64,000 nt of DNA, taken from assembly GCF_049896245.1 (NCBI RefSeq), contig NZ_JAFCTX010000025.1, positions 1 through 64,000 of the forward strand, in the 5' to 3' direction. This stretch comes from Cypionkella sp049896245. GTDB taxonomy: Bacteria > Pseudomonadota > Alphaproteobacteria > Rhodobacterales > Rhodobacteraceae. Positions 53,167 to 62,535 of this stretch are shown one piece after another. Position 1 is the first letter of the stretch; each line of letters starts with the position of its first letter. The notes under the pieces are model-generated. The model saw only the letters and a program-made list of their open reading frames with translations, was not told where the DNA came from and did no database searches. The position numbers and the translations under genes were made by a program.

Positions 53167-54531
53167 TCAGGCCAGAACCACAAGATCAACGGGGGCCGCA
53201 AGCCCAGCTACACCCTCGCCGTCGCGGCGCAGCACGCCGGGATTGACATAGCCTTGCGCCTCGGCGCGGCTGTGGGTGCTGGCGTCGGTCAAGGCGCGGG
53301 TGTGCTGCGTCTTGTTGGCGCTTTCCAGTTTCGACGCCAGATTGACGGCATGGCCGATCACTGTGAACTCATAGCGGCCTTGCGAGCCCACAATCCCCAC
53401 TGTCACATCGCCTGATGCCACAGCAACGCCGGTGGCAAAACGCCCCGGCCAGCCCAGTGCGGCGAATTCGTCTTGTCGTGCATCCAGTGCTGCGATCACC
53501 GCCGAGGCAGCGCGTAAGGCATCTGCCGCATAGGTTTCGCCCGGCTGGACTGCCCCGAATGTTACCAAGATACCATCGCCCATGAATTTGTCGATCTGGC
53601 CGTTATGCTGTTCAATTTCGGTCAGGGTGATCTGTTGATAATGCGCGAGAACCCGCATCACCGTTTCCGGCGGCAGCGAGAGGGCGGTTTTTGTAAAGCC
53701 GCGCACATCGACAAACATGATGGCAGCGGCCCTGATCTCACTTTGGCCAGCACTAGGCATTTCTGCGGATTGGGTGATCAGATCGGCCACCTTTGGCGCG
53801 AAGAACTGGCTGAGATCCTCGGCAGCGGCATGGCTTTGAATGGCGTCAAACAGCACAGAGCGCGCCCGGAACAAAGCGAAGGTCAAAATCAGGGTGACCC
53901 CCAATATCGTGATCACCTTGTCAATTTCGGCCCCGATCAGAATGGTGTTTGATGTCAGATATTCGACGTAGTTGCGGGTAACGTGCATGTTGTTCATGTC
54001 ATAGGTCAGCGCGTAAAGCACCATCAGCGTCCATCCAGATGCCGCGATCAGCCCCGACATGAAAACATAGCGCGGATCAAAGCGCAGCGCGCGCAAGGCG
54101 ATGAAAAAGAACAGATAAATCATCGTCGGAGATTTGAGATAAAAGGCGGGCGGTTGTTGATACTGGATGTGGAAGGAAAAGATCATGCCGCACAGCAGGC
54201 CGACATCAACCACCATCGACAACATCAGATACCAGCCGGGCAGCACCATCCGGTAAGACAGAAACACCCGAAACAGAGTAAATACCAGATAGGCGACCAG
54301 TGTCATTGGCACAAAGTTTTCGCCCGCAGTGCCCTCGGCGCGGGGCGCTATCCAATACAGCAGGGTCAAGAATCCGACGATGCTCAGCTGCGCCCAGCTT
54401 ATGGTCTGCTCGGCTGCGGTCTCACGGCGGTCAATTTCGGCCATGACGCGCGCGGGAACGGATTCGCCATGCGGGTCGCCTGTCCAGATATAGACAACAA
54501 AATCGCGGAGAGAGGCGGGAATGTAGGGCAC
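53167..54531 (-). CDS. Membrane-bound class III adenylate/guanylate cyclase
   Basis: A 454-residue protein with about six hydrophobic segments between residues 45 and 222. The cyclase domain is at about 265-430. Metal ligands D275 (FVDVRGF) and D319 (KFMGDGILVTF), K315 and N397 (VIGHAVNLASKLE) are present. The position usually held by the transition-state Arg is K401, so activity may be altered. It lies between the MBL-fold gene and the ferredoxin-cyclase on the same strand. Product (cAMP or cGMP) cannot be told from sequence. Confidence 0.88.
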   Translation of the reverse strand: MPYIPASLRDFVVYIWTGDPHGESVPARVMAEIDRRETAAEQTISWAQLSIVGFLTLLYWIAPRAEGTAGENFVPMTLVAYLVFTLFRVFLSYRMVLPGWYLMLSMVVDVGLLCGMIFSFHIQYQQPPAFYLKSPTMIYLFFFIALRALRFDPRYVFMSGLIAASGWTLMVLYALTYDMNNMHVTRNYVEYLTSNTILIGAEIDKVITILGVTLILTFALFRARSVLFDAIQSHAAAEDLSQFFAPKVADLITQSAEMPSAGQSEIRAAAIMFVDVRGFTKTALSLPPETVMRVLAHYQQITLTEIEQHNGQIDKFMGDGILVTFGAVQPGETYAADALRAASAVIAALDARQDEFAALGWPGRFATGVAVASGDVTVGIVGSQGRYEFTVIGHAVNLASKLESANKTQHTRALTDASTHSRAEAQGYVNPGVLRRDGEGVAGLAAPVDLVVLA

Positions 54532-54687
54532 GAGACTTTCCTTCTTTCCGCATTGGCCGTGTGATCTGGGAAATGTGATCTTGGAAAGACGTTGCTCTTA
54601 GCGGGTTTTCGCGTCACAAAAAAGCGACATTTCTGTTAGCAGAGCCAGTGTGCGGAAATGGTTAGCTGCCATCGCCCAGGATGCGTC

Positions 54688-55521
54688 TTAGATATCAACC
54701 ACCTGAAAATCACGCCCACAGAACGCGCCCGGAAACTGGCGTTTTGCCGCGCGCTCGATTTTGCTTAATGCGGTGTCGGTCCGGTTGAAGCTGTGGTGAA
54801 TGAAGCCCACTTGTTTCGCGCCTGCAGCCTGCGCGAGACGCACCGCCTGCTGCCAAGAAGAATGACCAAAGCCTTTGAAGGTCGCCATTTCTTCATCCAA
54901 GAAAGTGGCGTCGTAGAGAAACAGATCCACCTTGTCGATCAAGCGCATAACATTGGGGTCCAAAGTGCCGGGTTCGTGTTCGGTATCGGTGATGATGGCA
55001 ATCGAGCGACCGCCAAATTCTACCCGATACCCAACAGCATTGCCGGGATGATTGAGCATCCCGGTGCGGATCGTCACGCCGGGGTAGGGGGTCAGAACAT
55101 CGCCTGCGCTGAAATCCCGCGCATCAATCCCGGCGCTGCAATAGTCTGGCCCAATCGGGAAGAACGGCTTGCGCATGAATTCCGACAGCATCTGCCGGGT
55201 GGTCATCGCAGGCCCCATATGGCCAGACCACATCTTCAGCGACGATTGGTTGCAGTACATCGGCTTGAAGAATGGCAGACCGCAGACATGGTCGTAATGG
55301 GTGTGGGTGAAGTAGAGGGTGAGTTCCTTGCAGCCTTCAGCGGCGAGGGCATGCCCAGCCGCCAAGGCCCCGCTGCCCGCATCGAACAGGATCACATGCT
55401 CGCCGCAGCGCATTTCGATGCAGGTCGTGTTGCCACCAAACTTCTGAAACTGTGGGCCGCTGACGGGTAGGCCGCCGCGCGCACCCCAAAGCTTGAGTTG
55501 AAATTTCGGCTGCGCGGTCAT
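54688..55521 (-). CDS. MBL-fold metallohydrolase
   Basis: A 277-residue metallo-beta-lactamase-fold hydrolase. It begins KLWGARGGLPVSG, has the metal motif THTHYDHVCG (H-x-H-x-D-H), and later IAIITDTEHEPGT and IHHSF. The GARGxLP N-terminus is shared by RNase Z-like and cyclic-nucleotide-phosphodiesterase-like members. Given two cyclases downstream and a cyclic-nucleotide-binding protein upstream, a phosphodiesterase role is attractive but unproven. The start at 55521 (MTAQPKFQLKLWG) is preferred over 55566. Confidence 0.85.
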   Translation of the reverse strand: MTAQPKFQLKLWGARGGLPVSGPQFQKFGGNTTCIEMRCGEHVILFDAGSGALAAGHALAAEGCKELTLYFTHTHYDHVCGLPFFKPMYCNQSSLKMWSGHMGPAMTTRQMLSEFMRKPFFPIGPDYCSAGIDARDFSAGDVLTPYPGVTIRTGMLNHPGNAVGYRVEFGGRSIAIITDTEHEPGTLDPNVMRLIDKVDLFLYDATFLDEEMATFKGFGHSSWQQAVRLAQAAGAKQVGFIHHSFNRTDTALSKIERAAKRQFPGAFCGRDFQVVDI

Positions 55522-55766
55522 GTGCCCGACCTGCCCGAAAGCCGCTTGTTGCCGCACCGTGGGCACAGGCCAGAAGCTTTTTCATTGCCGCGCATCGCCA
55601 AGATCAGACTTCCCCAGATCGCTGATATACAGAAGGATATGAAGCATCGCAGCAAGATGCGAGAGCCGATTGCAGAGCGCACCAAAAAGAAGATCCGCCA
55701 CGGAGGCAGAATGCAGGCAGGTCTTGTCCAAAACATGGCAATTCTCGATCCAGATCTGACCTTTGA

Positions 55767-56234
55767 TCAGCTCTTCGAGAGGGCTGCAACGCGGCTTCGC
55801 GCCTCAGACAGCTCTACCGTGGTTTGGCTGAGACGATTTGCCAGCACGCGCACCACTTCGATAGTCATTTCCGGGAAGTCGGACATCAGTTTGAAAAAGT
55901 TGTCTTTGCTGATTCGCAGTGCCTCAACCGGAGTCGCGGCCTTCACTGTGGCGGTGCGGGCGACATCGCACAGGATGGCGATTTCACCGACGATGGCATT
56001 TTCTTCTAGGTCAGCCACCTTGATCTGGCCGGTGGGGCCATCGACTATCACATCGGCCCGCCCTGAAAGCAGCACAAACGCCGCATCGCCTGCGTCGCCT
56101 TGGCGGCACAACACTTCGCCCACGCGGTAGGAAACACGTTCAGAGGTGAATGCCAACAGTTTCAGCTTCGCCGGAGATACACCGGCAAACAGCGGAACCT
56201 GCTTCAGCATTTTGACTTCGTCATTCAAGAGCAC
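55767..56234 (-). CDS. Stand-alone cyclic-nucleotide-binding protein
   Basis: A 155-residue protein consisting of one CRP-type cyclic-nucleotide-binding domain. The phosphate-binding cassette reads VGEIAILCDVARTATVKA, with the Glu and Arg that contact the ribose and cyclic phosphate. No DNA-binding domain follows, only a short helix (VVRVLANRLSQTTVELSEA). It probably acts through protein contact. GTG 56234 has AAGGTG upstream. It starts 49 nt after the ABC-type gene and is a natural receptor for the cyclases downstream. Confidence 0.87.
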   Translation of the reverse strand: MLLNDEVKMLKQVPLFAGVSPAKLKLLAFTSERVSYRVGEVLCRQGDAGDAAFVLLSGRADVIVDGPTGQIKVADLEENAIVGEIAILCDVARTATVKAATPVEALRISKDNFFKLMSDFPEMTIEVVRVLANRLSQTTVELSEARSRVAALSKS

Positions 56235-56283
56235 GTCGTCACCTTCCCACTTCTGTAACGGCTGGATAGGCCAAGCCCTTAGA

Positions 56284-59004
56284 CTATGCCGACATCAGTT
56301 CTTTGAAGATACCATTCTTTTGTAAAAGTTCTGCATGAGAGCCGTCTTCGACCAGTCTGCCACGCTCAAAAACCGCCACCCGGTCGAACAGTTGCGCAAA
56401 CTTCGCATTTGAGATCACCCAAGCCACGGCGGGCTCGCGTCCATCCTTGCGCAGATATTTCAGCGCGGCGATCAGCACCTGTTCTTGCGTCCGGGTATCG
56501 AGCGCCGACAGCGGGCGGTTGAACAGATAGTAATCCGACCGCCGGATCAACGCCCGTGCCAAGGCAAGTTTTTGCCGCTGCACCGAGGTCAGCCGCTTGC
56601 CGCCTGCGCCGATGTGGAAGTCGAGGCCAATCGACAACAGCGTGTCATAGATGCCCAATTCGCGTAGCACGTCCCCCGCCACGGCATAGATCCGCTCGAC
56701 ACCGTCACGGTATTTCTGGCTGATGCGGCCAAACAGCATATTGTCCAGCAAAGTACCCGAAACCATATATTGCTCAGGGTCGTAAAGTTCGATCGCCTCT
56801 TTCAGATTGGCCGGAAGCCCTTCGTGGAAAGCCGTCCTGAATTCAACAATCTGCGCCATCAACTCGGGTGTCAGCAGGCCAAAACGATGCCGCGGCTCGA
56901 TGTAGTCAAAGCTGAGGCGGATCATCATGGCGCGGTCGCTGGCGGTAATGTTCGCGGTGCTTTTATCTATGTTTTTCAACAGCATCGCATAGGCTGGGAT
57001 GTCGTCAGGTTTCATAAAGGTCAGTTGCTGGAAGAACGGATGATCTGGCGGCAGGTCGCTGAACAATTCGATGGCATTACGGGCGATCTCGGTGCCCATC
57101 GTAAACAGGGTATCCGCCAATCCGCGCTGTTTCAGAACGCTTAGGAAATACGGGTTGCTGATGATCGCGCCCGCTTTCAAATCCGGGGTTCGGGCATTGC
57201 CGAACAGCAGGTTTTCGATCACCGTCGCTTCGGTATTATAGGCGCCGGGCTCGAACGGCTCGATCAGCCCGTTCAGATCGGCTTTGGTCAACGCATCGCG
57301 CAGCACCCGGCGCATCTCGACGGTTTTGGCGGCGAGATCGCCATGCTCGGCCAGATTGACATGGGACCGCAAAGCAAGATCGAACATGTCGCGGGTCAGC
57401 GCCACGGCATCCAGTGCGGCATAGACCGAGGGCATCAGAGCCGTCTGATCCGCGGCCCCCTGATGTTCAAAGTCGATCCAGTCGGAGTGAATATCGAACT
57501 CGGGGTTGCCCGCCCAAATGGCCTCACGCCGCTCCCATTGACGTTGCGTCAGATCCGCGCCTTCGATCACGCGGTCAGTGATCGGGGCGTGTTTCAGCCC
57601 GTAAAGCAGATTGTCGCGCACGGTTCCGAAGAAGAAATAGGCATCGGTGCCCGCATAGGTGATCGAGCGGCCGCTGATTGATTCGGGCAGGCTGTGCAGA
57701 TCAGCGCTGCCTGCATTGATCTGGCCCTGCGTCGGCCAGACGATGCGCGCCAACGCCTCGGCCATGATGTCAGCGCCTGATCCGGCGTTGCCAATAATGG
57801 CAACCGTTTCGCCGGGCAGCAGCGAAAAGTTGACGCGGTCCAGCCCGACGGCCCCAGTGTCGTCGGTCACGCCCAGATTAACCGCCGCGAGCGGGCCGCT
57901 CATTTTACCTTCTGCACGTTCCGCCGATACCGCCTGAATCTCGGGCTCCAACAGGCCATCAATGGCGAATTGCCCGATCACCTGATTGTATTTGATCTGT
58001 ACGTCTTGGCGATTCTGATCCCAGTCGATCAATTCTTTCAGCGGGCCGGGAAGGTCTTTGTAAGCCCCGATCACCGCCACCAGTTGCCCGATATCCAACT
58101 GGCCTTGCAGCGCCAGATAGCCGCCGATGCTGTAAAACAGGAACGGCGTCACCGAGGCGAGGAAGTTGTTGATGAATTTCACCAAAAACTTCCATTGATA
58201 AATGTCGAAGCGGATTCTGTAGATATGGCCCAGCCGCGATGAGATATCGGCGCGCTCAAAATTCGAGGTGTCATAGGAGTGGATCGTGTTGATGCCATCG
58301 ACGATCTCGCTGACCCGACCGGCCAATTCGCGCGCGGTCAACTGACGCTCGCGCCCTAGCACCAGTAATCTGCGGCGCATCCGCGGGATAATGAAGGCCT
58401 GCACCCCGACCAGTGCTGCGGTGATCAGGCCCAGCGGCACGCTTTGCACGAAGATAAACGCCAGTGCCATGACCGCCTGTCCGCCGAGCAGAGCAGGGGC
58501 GACAAAGGCGTCGCCGGTAAAGCCGCCAAGCGGTTCAACCTCGTCCTTCACCATACTGGAGATTTCCGCGCCCTTCAGACGTTTGAAGGTGGCAGGCGGA
58601 AATCGCAGAATATGATCGACCAGCGTGAAGCGGATGCGGCGCAGCAGGCGTTCGCCCAGCCGACCTTTGTAAGTGTTGATGTAATATTTAAAGAGGCCGT
58701 TCACCACGACCAGCACCAAAAACACACCGCTGAGCGCGAACAGGGTGTTCAGCCGATCAAGCTGGATGCCGTCAAACAGCGTCACATGGCCAATCAGCGG
58801 CAGATTGAACGCGATCTGCATGAAGGTCTGCATGGCTGTGGGATCGGCAAAACCATCACCCTGAATTGGCCCGTTGACGATCTGCTTTGGCAGATTGAGT
58901 GACAGGAAATACGGGATCATCGAGAGCGCTACGATCATCAGCACCCAAAGCTGTTGCCGCTTGGTATGCGTCCAGATGTAGCGTGAGATGTTGGGGTCCA
59001 GCAT
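56284..59004 (-). CDS. ABC-exporter-like protein with degenerate nucleotide-binding domain
   Basis: A 906-residue protein with an ABC-exporter membrane domain (residues about 20-330, six hydrophobic segments, including LAGRVSEIVDGINTIHSYD coupling region). The ATPase domain is abnormal. Walker A is GNAGSGAD (405-412), with Ala411 in place of the essential Lys. The signature is LTSVQRQK (about 805). Walker B is YLFNRP with N829-R830 for the Asp-Glu pair, and the switch His reads VISNAK. About 290 extra residues separate Walker A from the signature. ATP hydrolysis is unlikely; a sensing or scaffold role is inferred. Confidence 0.85.
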   Translation of the reverse strand: MLDPNISRYIWTHTKRQQLWVLMIVALSMIPYFLSLNLPKQIVNGPIQGDGFADPTAMQTFMQIAFNLPLIGHVTLFDGIQLDRLNTLFALSGVFLVLVVVNGLFKYYINTYKGRLGERLLRRIRFTLVDHILRFPPATFKRLKGAEISSMVKDEVEPLGGFTGDAFVAPALLGGQAVMALAFIFVQSVPLGLITAALVGVQAFIIPRMRRRLLVLGRERQLTARELAGRVSEIVDGINTIHSYDTSNFERADISSRLGHIYRIRFDIYQWKFLVKFINNFLASVTPFLFYSIGGYLALQGQLDIGQLVAVIGAYKDLPGPLKELIDWDQNRQDVQIKYNQVIGQFAIDGLLEPEIQAVSAERAEGKMSGPLAAVNLGVTDDTGAVGLDRVNFSLLPGETVAIIGNAGSGADIMAEALARIVWPTQGQINAGSADLHSLPESISGRSITYAGTDAYFFFGTVRDNLLYGLKHAPITDRVIEGADLTQRQWERREAIWAGNPEFDIHSDWIDFEHQGAADQTALMPSVYAALDAVALTRDMFDLALRSHVNLAEHGDLAAKTVEMRRVLRDALTKADLNGLIEPFEPGAYNTEATVIENLLFGNARTPDLKAGAIISNPYFLSVLKQRGLADTLFTMGTEIARNAIELFSDLPPDHPFFQQLTFMKPDDIPAYAMLLKNIDKSTANITASDRAMMIRLSFDYIEPRHRFGLLTPELMAQIVEFRTAFHEGLPANLKEAIELYDPEQYMVSGTLLDNMLFGRISQKYRDGVERIYAVAGDVLRELGIYDTLLSIGLDFHIGAGGKRLTSVQRQKLALARALIRRSDYYLFNRPLSALDTRTQEQVLIAALKYLRKDGREPAVAWVISNAKFAQLFDRVAVFERGRLVEDGSHAELLQKNGIFKELMSA

Positions 59005-59168
59005 GGCCTTATGGCGCTCCACAGATCGGTCGGCACCTTGATGAAAAACCTAAGGTGCAAAAGGTCATGTCGTGCCAACCAGAATGGGGGCGAGGGTCAA
59101 GCAGATCATCGTAAAAAGCTGTCGTGCCGCCACTCAACGCCAAGCGCGGCTATGAGGCAAGACGTTTA

Positions 59169-60344
59169 TCATTGCGCGCCCGCTGGTTGCAATGCTGCTT
59201 TGGCCTTCATCTGGGTTGCGGCCTGCGCATAGCCGCCGGCTGCGCCATCAATGAAGTGCATGTGATCATGCGCCCGTAGTGACGGCACGATGCAAGTGAC
59301 CAGCGCCTGATCTTGTTTGTGCAGACCGAATTGGCAGATGCCCGAGGCAGCAGCGGCATCAAGCAGCGCTTCGATTTCAGCAAGCCCGGCAGCGTTGATA
59401 TCAATCGTCATCTTCAAGCCATCGTCAAATTTTCGAAAGTCAGTGTTGCGGGTCATTTGCCGCACGTAATCGCGGGCATTGAAGCCGCCCAGCGTCAGAT
59501 TGGTGCGATAGAGCAGCACAGTCATGAAGATCGCCACCATCACTTTGATCCGCGCCTTCAGGCGTTTGCCGCGCGGGGCGCGGGCATTGGTCTCAGACGC
59601 GACACCGCCCAAAGTCAGATGCGGCACTGGGCCTTCGGGCGGTAGCGGATTGCCCAAGCCGCCCGCTTTATTCGCCACCGACACCACGCTGGCCACCAGC
59701 GCCCGGAACGCATCGGCGCGGGCGGTTGCGCTGGGCACTGCGATGATCGACACGATCTGGCCATTGCGCGATGCGACGGGGTTCCAGCGGCACGACAGCC
59801 CGGTCAGATCGGGTCTGCTGCCGGGCTCGGCCATCGGCACGGCAAAACTCCCCAGCTTCATCTGAGATTCGGCCCAAGCCGCACCTCCGCCTGCGAACAT
59901 CGCGAAGGTCATCTCGGGGCTGGACTGAAACCGCGCGATCCGTACATCATGACCTGCCGCGCGCACCTCGGCCAACGGCACCATGGCGGTGCGCATGTTC
60001 AGGCCCAGATCGTCCTCGATCCAGCGCGCCACAGCTGCCAGTGCCACGCTGGCCTTAGCAATGCCATTCGGCGGCACTGCGATCACTGCGCCGTCGCCGC
60101 CAAAGACGAAGGGATAATCGCTGCCCTCCAGCACGTTGAGCACAGCGGTAATCACCGAGGCCCCGGCCATGTTGACGGATTTATACTTGCCGCGCGCAAT
60201 CGCCTCGGTCGAGGACACAACATCGGCCACCGCCAGAGCCCAGCCTTCGGGCAGCGGTCGGTAGCGTGTCAGATTGGCCACATCTTCAAACTCGGCAAAG
60301 ACCGGCAGGTCAGATAGGAAAACAGAGGCGTTCTGAACGGTCAT
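59169..60344 (-). CDS. DUF3095-type, nucleotide-cyclase-like protein
   Basis: A 391-residue protein matching the DUF3095 type. Its N-terminal half has ALAVADVVSSTEAIARGKY and YPFVFGGDGAVIAVP, spaced like the two metal-binding loops of class III cyclases (D...GGDG). One hydrophobic segment (VMVAIFMTVLLYRTNLTL) lies in the middle. Whether it makes, binds or merely resembles a cyclase for nucleotides is unknown. It is the first gene of the co-directional series, 164 nt ahead of the ABC-like gene, and divergent from the peptide transporter. Confidence 0.75.
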   Translation of the reverse strand: MTVQNASVFLSDLPVFAEFEDVANLTRYRPLPEGWALAVADVVSSTEAIARGKYKSVNMAGASVITAVLNVLEGSDYPFVFGGDGAVIAVPPNGIAKASVALAAVARWIEDDLGLNMRTAMVPLAEVRAAGHDVRIARFQSSPEMTFAMFAGGGAAWAESQMKLGSFAVPMAEPGSRPDLTGLSCRWNPVASRNGQIVSIIAVPSATARADAFRALVASVVSVANKAGGLGNPLPPEGPVPHLTLGGVASETNARAPRGKRLKARIKVMVAIFMTVLLYRTNLTLGGFNARDYVRQMTRNTDFRKFDDGLKMTIDINAAGLAEIEALLDAAAASGICQFGLHKQDQALVTCIVPSLRAHDHMHFIDGAAGGYAQAATQMKAKAALQPAGAQ

Positions 60345-60520
60345 TTCGGCAACCTAGCATGATTTTCGCAGGATGCAGGTGCCATAAATGCACAATTTCT
60401 GGGTGGCGTTGCAAAACTTCGTGTGAGGCGTATCGGGGTTTTTAGGGGGCGACAAAGCTGCCACGGTTGTATGATTTCGGGGCTGATGGATCCGATTTCA
60501 ACACCCGGCGTTGCATTTTG

Positions 60521-60552
60521 ATTGCAATTCGCGAGAACTCTCGCATGCAATG
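60521..60552. promoter_or_regulatory. Operator-like inverted repeat in a divergent spacer
   Basis: A perfect core gcgaga-ac-tctcgc (60531-60544) is flanked by attgca on the left and tgcaat on the right, with unequal 3/1-nt insertions. It lies midway between the divergent DUF3095 and peptide-transporter genes (60345-60612), a good place for a shared operator. The binding protein is unknown. Confidence 0.4.
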
Positions 60553-60612
60553 GCTTTGCCAAGCAACCGGATCCCCATGATCCACGCCACATGACGGAAT
60601 GGATCAGACCGG

Positions 60613-62535
60613 ATGACACGACAAGAACTTGGCATCGGCATGGATTTGCTGCGGGTAGAGGATGTGAAAGTGTCCTTCCCGCTGGCCACTGGCCAAGTTG
60701 ATGCGCTGAAAGGGGTCGGGCTGCGGGTGTTGCCCGGCAAGATTACCGCATTGGTCGGCGAGTCTGGTTCGGGCAAATCGGTGCTGGGCCAGACCATCAT
60801 GGGGTTGCAGCCGGATTTTGCACGCGTCAGTGGCCGCGTGCTGTTGACCGATACCGCAGCGCCGGGTGGCAAGGTTGAGTTGCTGGGCTTGCCGCGCGAC
60901 GGACGCCTGATCCGCAGCGTGCGGGGTCGCAAGATCGGCATGATATTTCAGGAGCCGATGACCTCGTTTTCGGCTTTGCACACCATTGGCAATCAGATTT
61001 CCGAGGCATTGCGTATTCACGAGCCGGTCTCGGCCAAAGAACAGCGCGCGCGGTCCGAAGATATGCTGTCGCTGGTTGGTTTTACCAAGCCCGGCAAAGT
61101 GTTCGACATGTATCCGTTTGAGCTGTCTGGTGGGATGCGGCAGCGCGCAATGATCGCGATGGCGCTGATTTGCAGCCCTGAATTGTTGATCGCGGATGAA
61201 CCCACCACTGCGCTGGATGTGACCATTCAGGCGCAGATTCTGACGCTGCTGCGCGATCTTCAACAGCGTCTGAACATGGCGATCCTGCTGATCACTCATG
61301 ACCTTGGCGTCGTCGCAAATGTCACCGATGAGGTCGTGGTGCTGTATCAGGGCCGCATCATGGAATCCGGCCCGGTAGACGATATTTTCCGCCGCCCGCA
61401 GCACCCTTATCTGAAGGGGCTGATGGCCGCGATCCCGCATTTTGGCATGAAGCAGGGCGCGCGTTTGCGGCCTTTGCGCGATATTCAGATCAACCGTGAC
61501 AAGCTGATGACTGCCATCGGCGGGGCGAAGCCTGTGGCACAGACCGCCGCGCCCGACGTGTTACTCTCGGTGCGCAACTTGTCGAAAACCTATCAGACCC
61601 GCGATCAGGCTTGGGATATTCGCAAATCCGCCAAGCCAGTCCCAGCGGTCGATGGCGTCAGCTTTGATATCAAGCGCGGAGAATGTCTTGGACTGGTCGG
61701 TGAAAGCGGTTGCGGCAAAACCACCGTCAGCAAGATTTTGATGCGGGCGGTGACGCCGGATGCGGGCACGGTGATCTATGATGATGGCTCGGGCCCGGTC
61801 GATGTGCTGGCCGCCAAGGGCGATGATCTGCAACGCCTGCGCACGCAGATTCAGATGGTGTTTCAAGACCCAGTCTCGTCGCTGTCGCCTCGAATGACGG
61901 TCGGCAATATCCTGTCCGAACCTCTCGACATCCACAGTCGCGGCACCCCGCCACAGCGCCGAGCAACCGTTGATGCCTTGCTCGGGGCTATCGGTTTGGG
62001 CCAATCCGCCCGCCACCGCTATCCGCACAGCTTTTCGGGCGGACAGCGTCAGCGCGTCGGCATTGCCCGCGCTTTGGCGCTGGCTCCGGGGTTGATCGTT
62101 TGTGACGAGCCGGTGTCAGCGCTGGATGTATCGGTGCAGGCGCAGATTCTCAACCTGTTGAAAGATTTGCAAAAAGATCTTGGGCTGACCTATCTGTTCA
62201 TCTCGCATAACTTGGCGGTGGTGGATTATATGGCAGACCGGGTGGCAGTGATGTGGGCGGGCCGGATCGTGGAAATCGCTGCGCGCGAGACGATTATGAC
62301 CGCCCCGGTGCATCCCTATACCAAGGCGCTGCTCGCCGCCGTGCCCTATCCCGATCTGGATCGCCGCTTGGATTTTGCCACCTTTAACGGCAACACGGCG
62401 CTGACCAGTGCCAACTGGGCTGCCGCGTTTCGGGCCGAGCCTGATGCCCGATCCGACCTTGCCCCGCTTGATCTTGGGGGCGGCCATTTCGTCTTGGCCC
62501 GCAAATCTGCTGATAGAAATGATCTGAAGCCATGA
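60613..62535 (+). CDS. Dipeptide/oligopeptide ABC transporter, fused ATP-binding protein
   Basis: A 640-residue cytoplasmic ATPase made of two OppD/OppF-like halves. Half one has Walker A GESGSGKS (about residue 50), signature LSGGMRQRAMIA and Walker B LLIADEPTTALD. Half two has GESGCGKT (about 365), FSGGQRQRVGIARAL and LIVCDEPVSALD. Each half has the oligopeptide-binding tail (HPYLKGLM, HPYTKALLAAVPYP). A later start at ATG 60640 (MDLLRVEDVKVSF) is equally possible. It overlaps the solute-binding protein start by 4 nt. Confidence 0.93.
   Translation: MTRQELGIGMDLLRVEDVKVSFPLATGQVDALKGVGLRVLPGKITALVGESGSGKSVLGQTIMGLQPDFARVSGRVLLTDTAAPGGKVELLGLPRDGRLIRSVRGRKIGMIFQEPMTSFSALHTIGNQISEALRIHEPVSAKEQRARSEDMLSLVGFTKPGKVFDMYPFELSGGMRQRAMIAMALICSPELLIADEPTTALDVTIQAQILTLLRDLQQRLNMAILLITHDLGVVANVTDEVVVLYQGRIMESGPVDDIFRRPQHPYLKGLMAAIPHFGMKQGARLRPLRDIQINRDKLMTAIGGAKPVAQTAAPDVLLSVRNLSKTYQTRDQAWDIRKSAKPVPAVDGVSFDIKRGECLGLVGESGCGKTTVSKILMRAVTPDAGTVIYDDGSGPVDVLAAKGDDLQRLRTQIQMVFQDPVSSLSPRMTVGNILSEPLDIHSRGTPPQRRATVDALLGAIGLGQSARHRYPHSFSGGQRQRVGIARALALAPGLIVCDEPVSALDVSVQAQILNLLKDLQKDLGLTYLFISHNLAVVDYMADRVAVMWAGRIVEIAARETIMTAPVHPYTKALLAAVPYPDLDRRLDFATFNGNTALTSANWAAAFRAEPDARSDLAPLDLGGGHFVLARKSADRNDLKP

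Noticed and set aside
55518..55736. 72-codon minus-strand frame with a CPRC motif between the MBL-fold and binding-domain genes
   Set aside because: It has hydrophobic and Cys-rich content but poor codon bias and no ribosome site, and overlaps the MBL gene start. A small gene here cannot be fully excluded.
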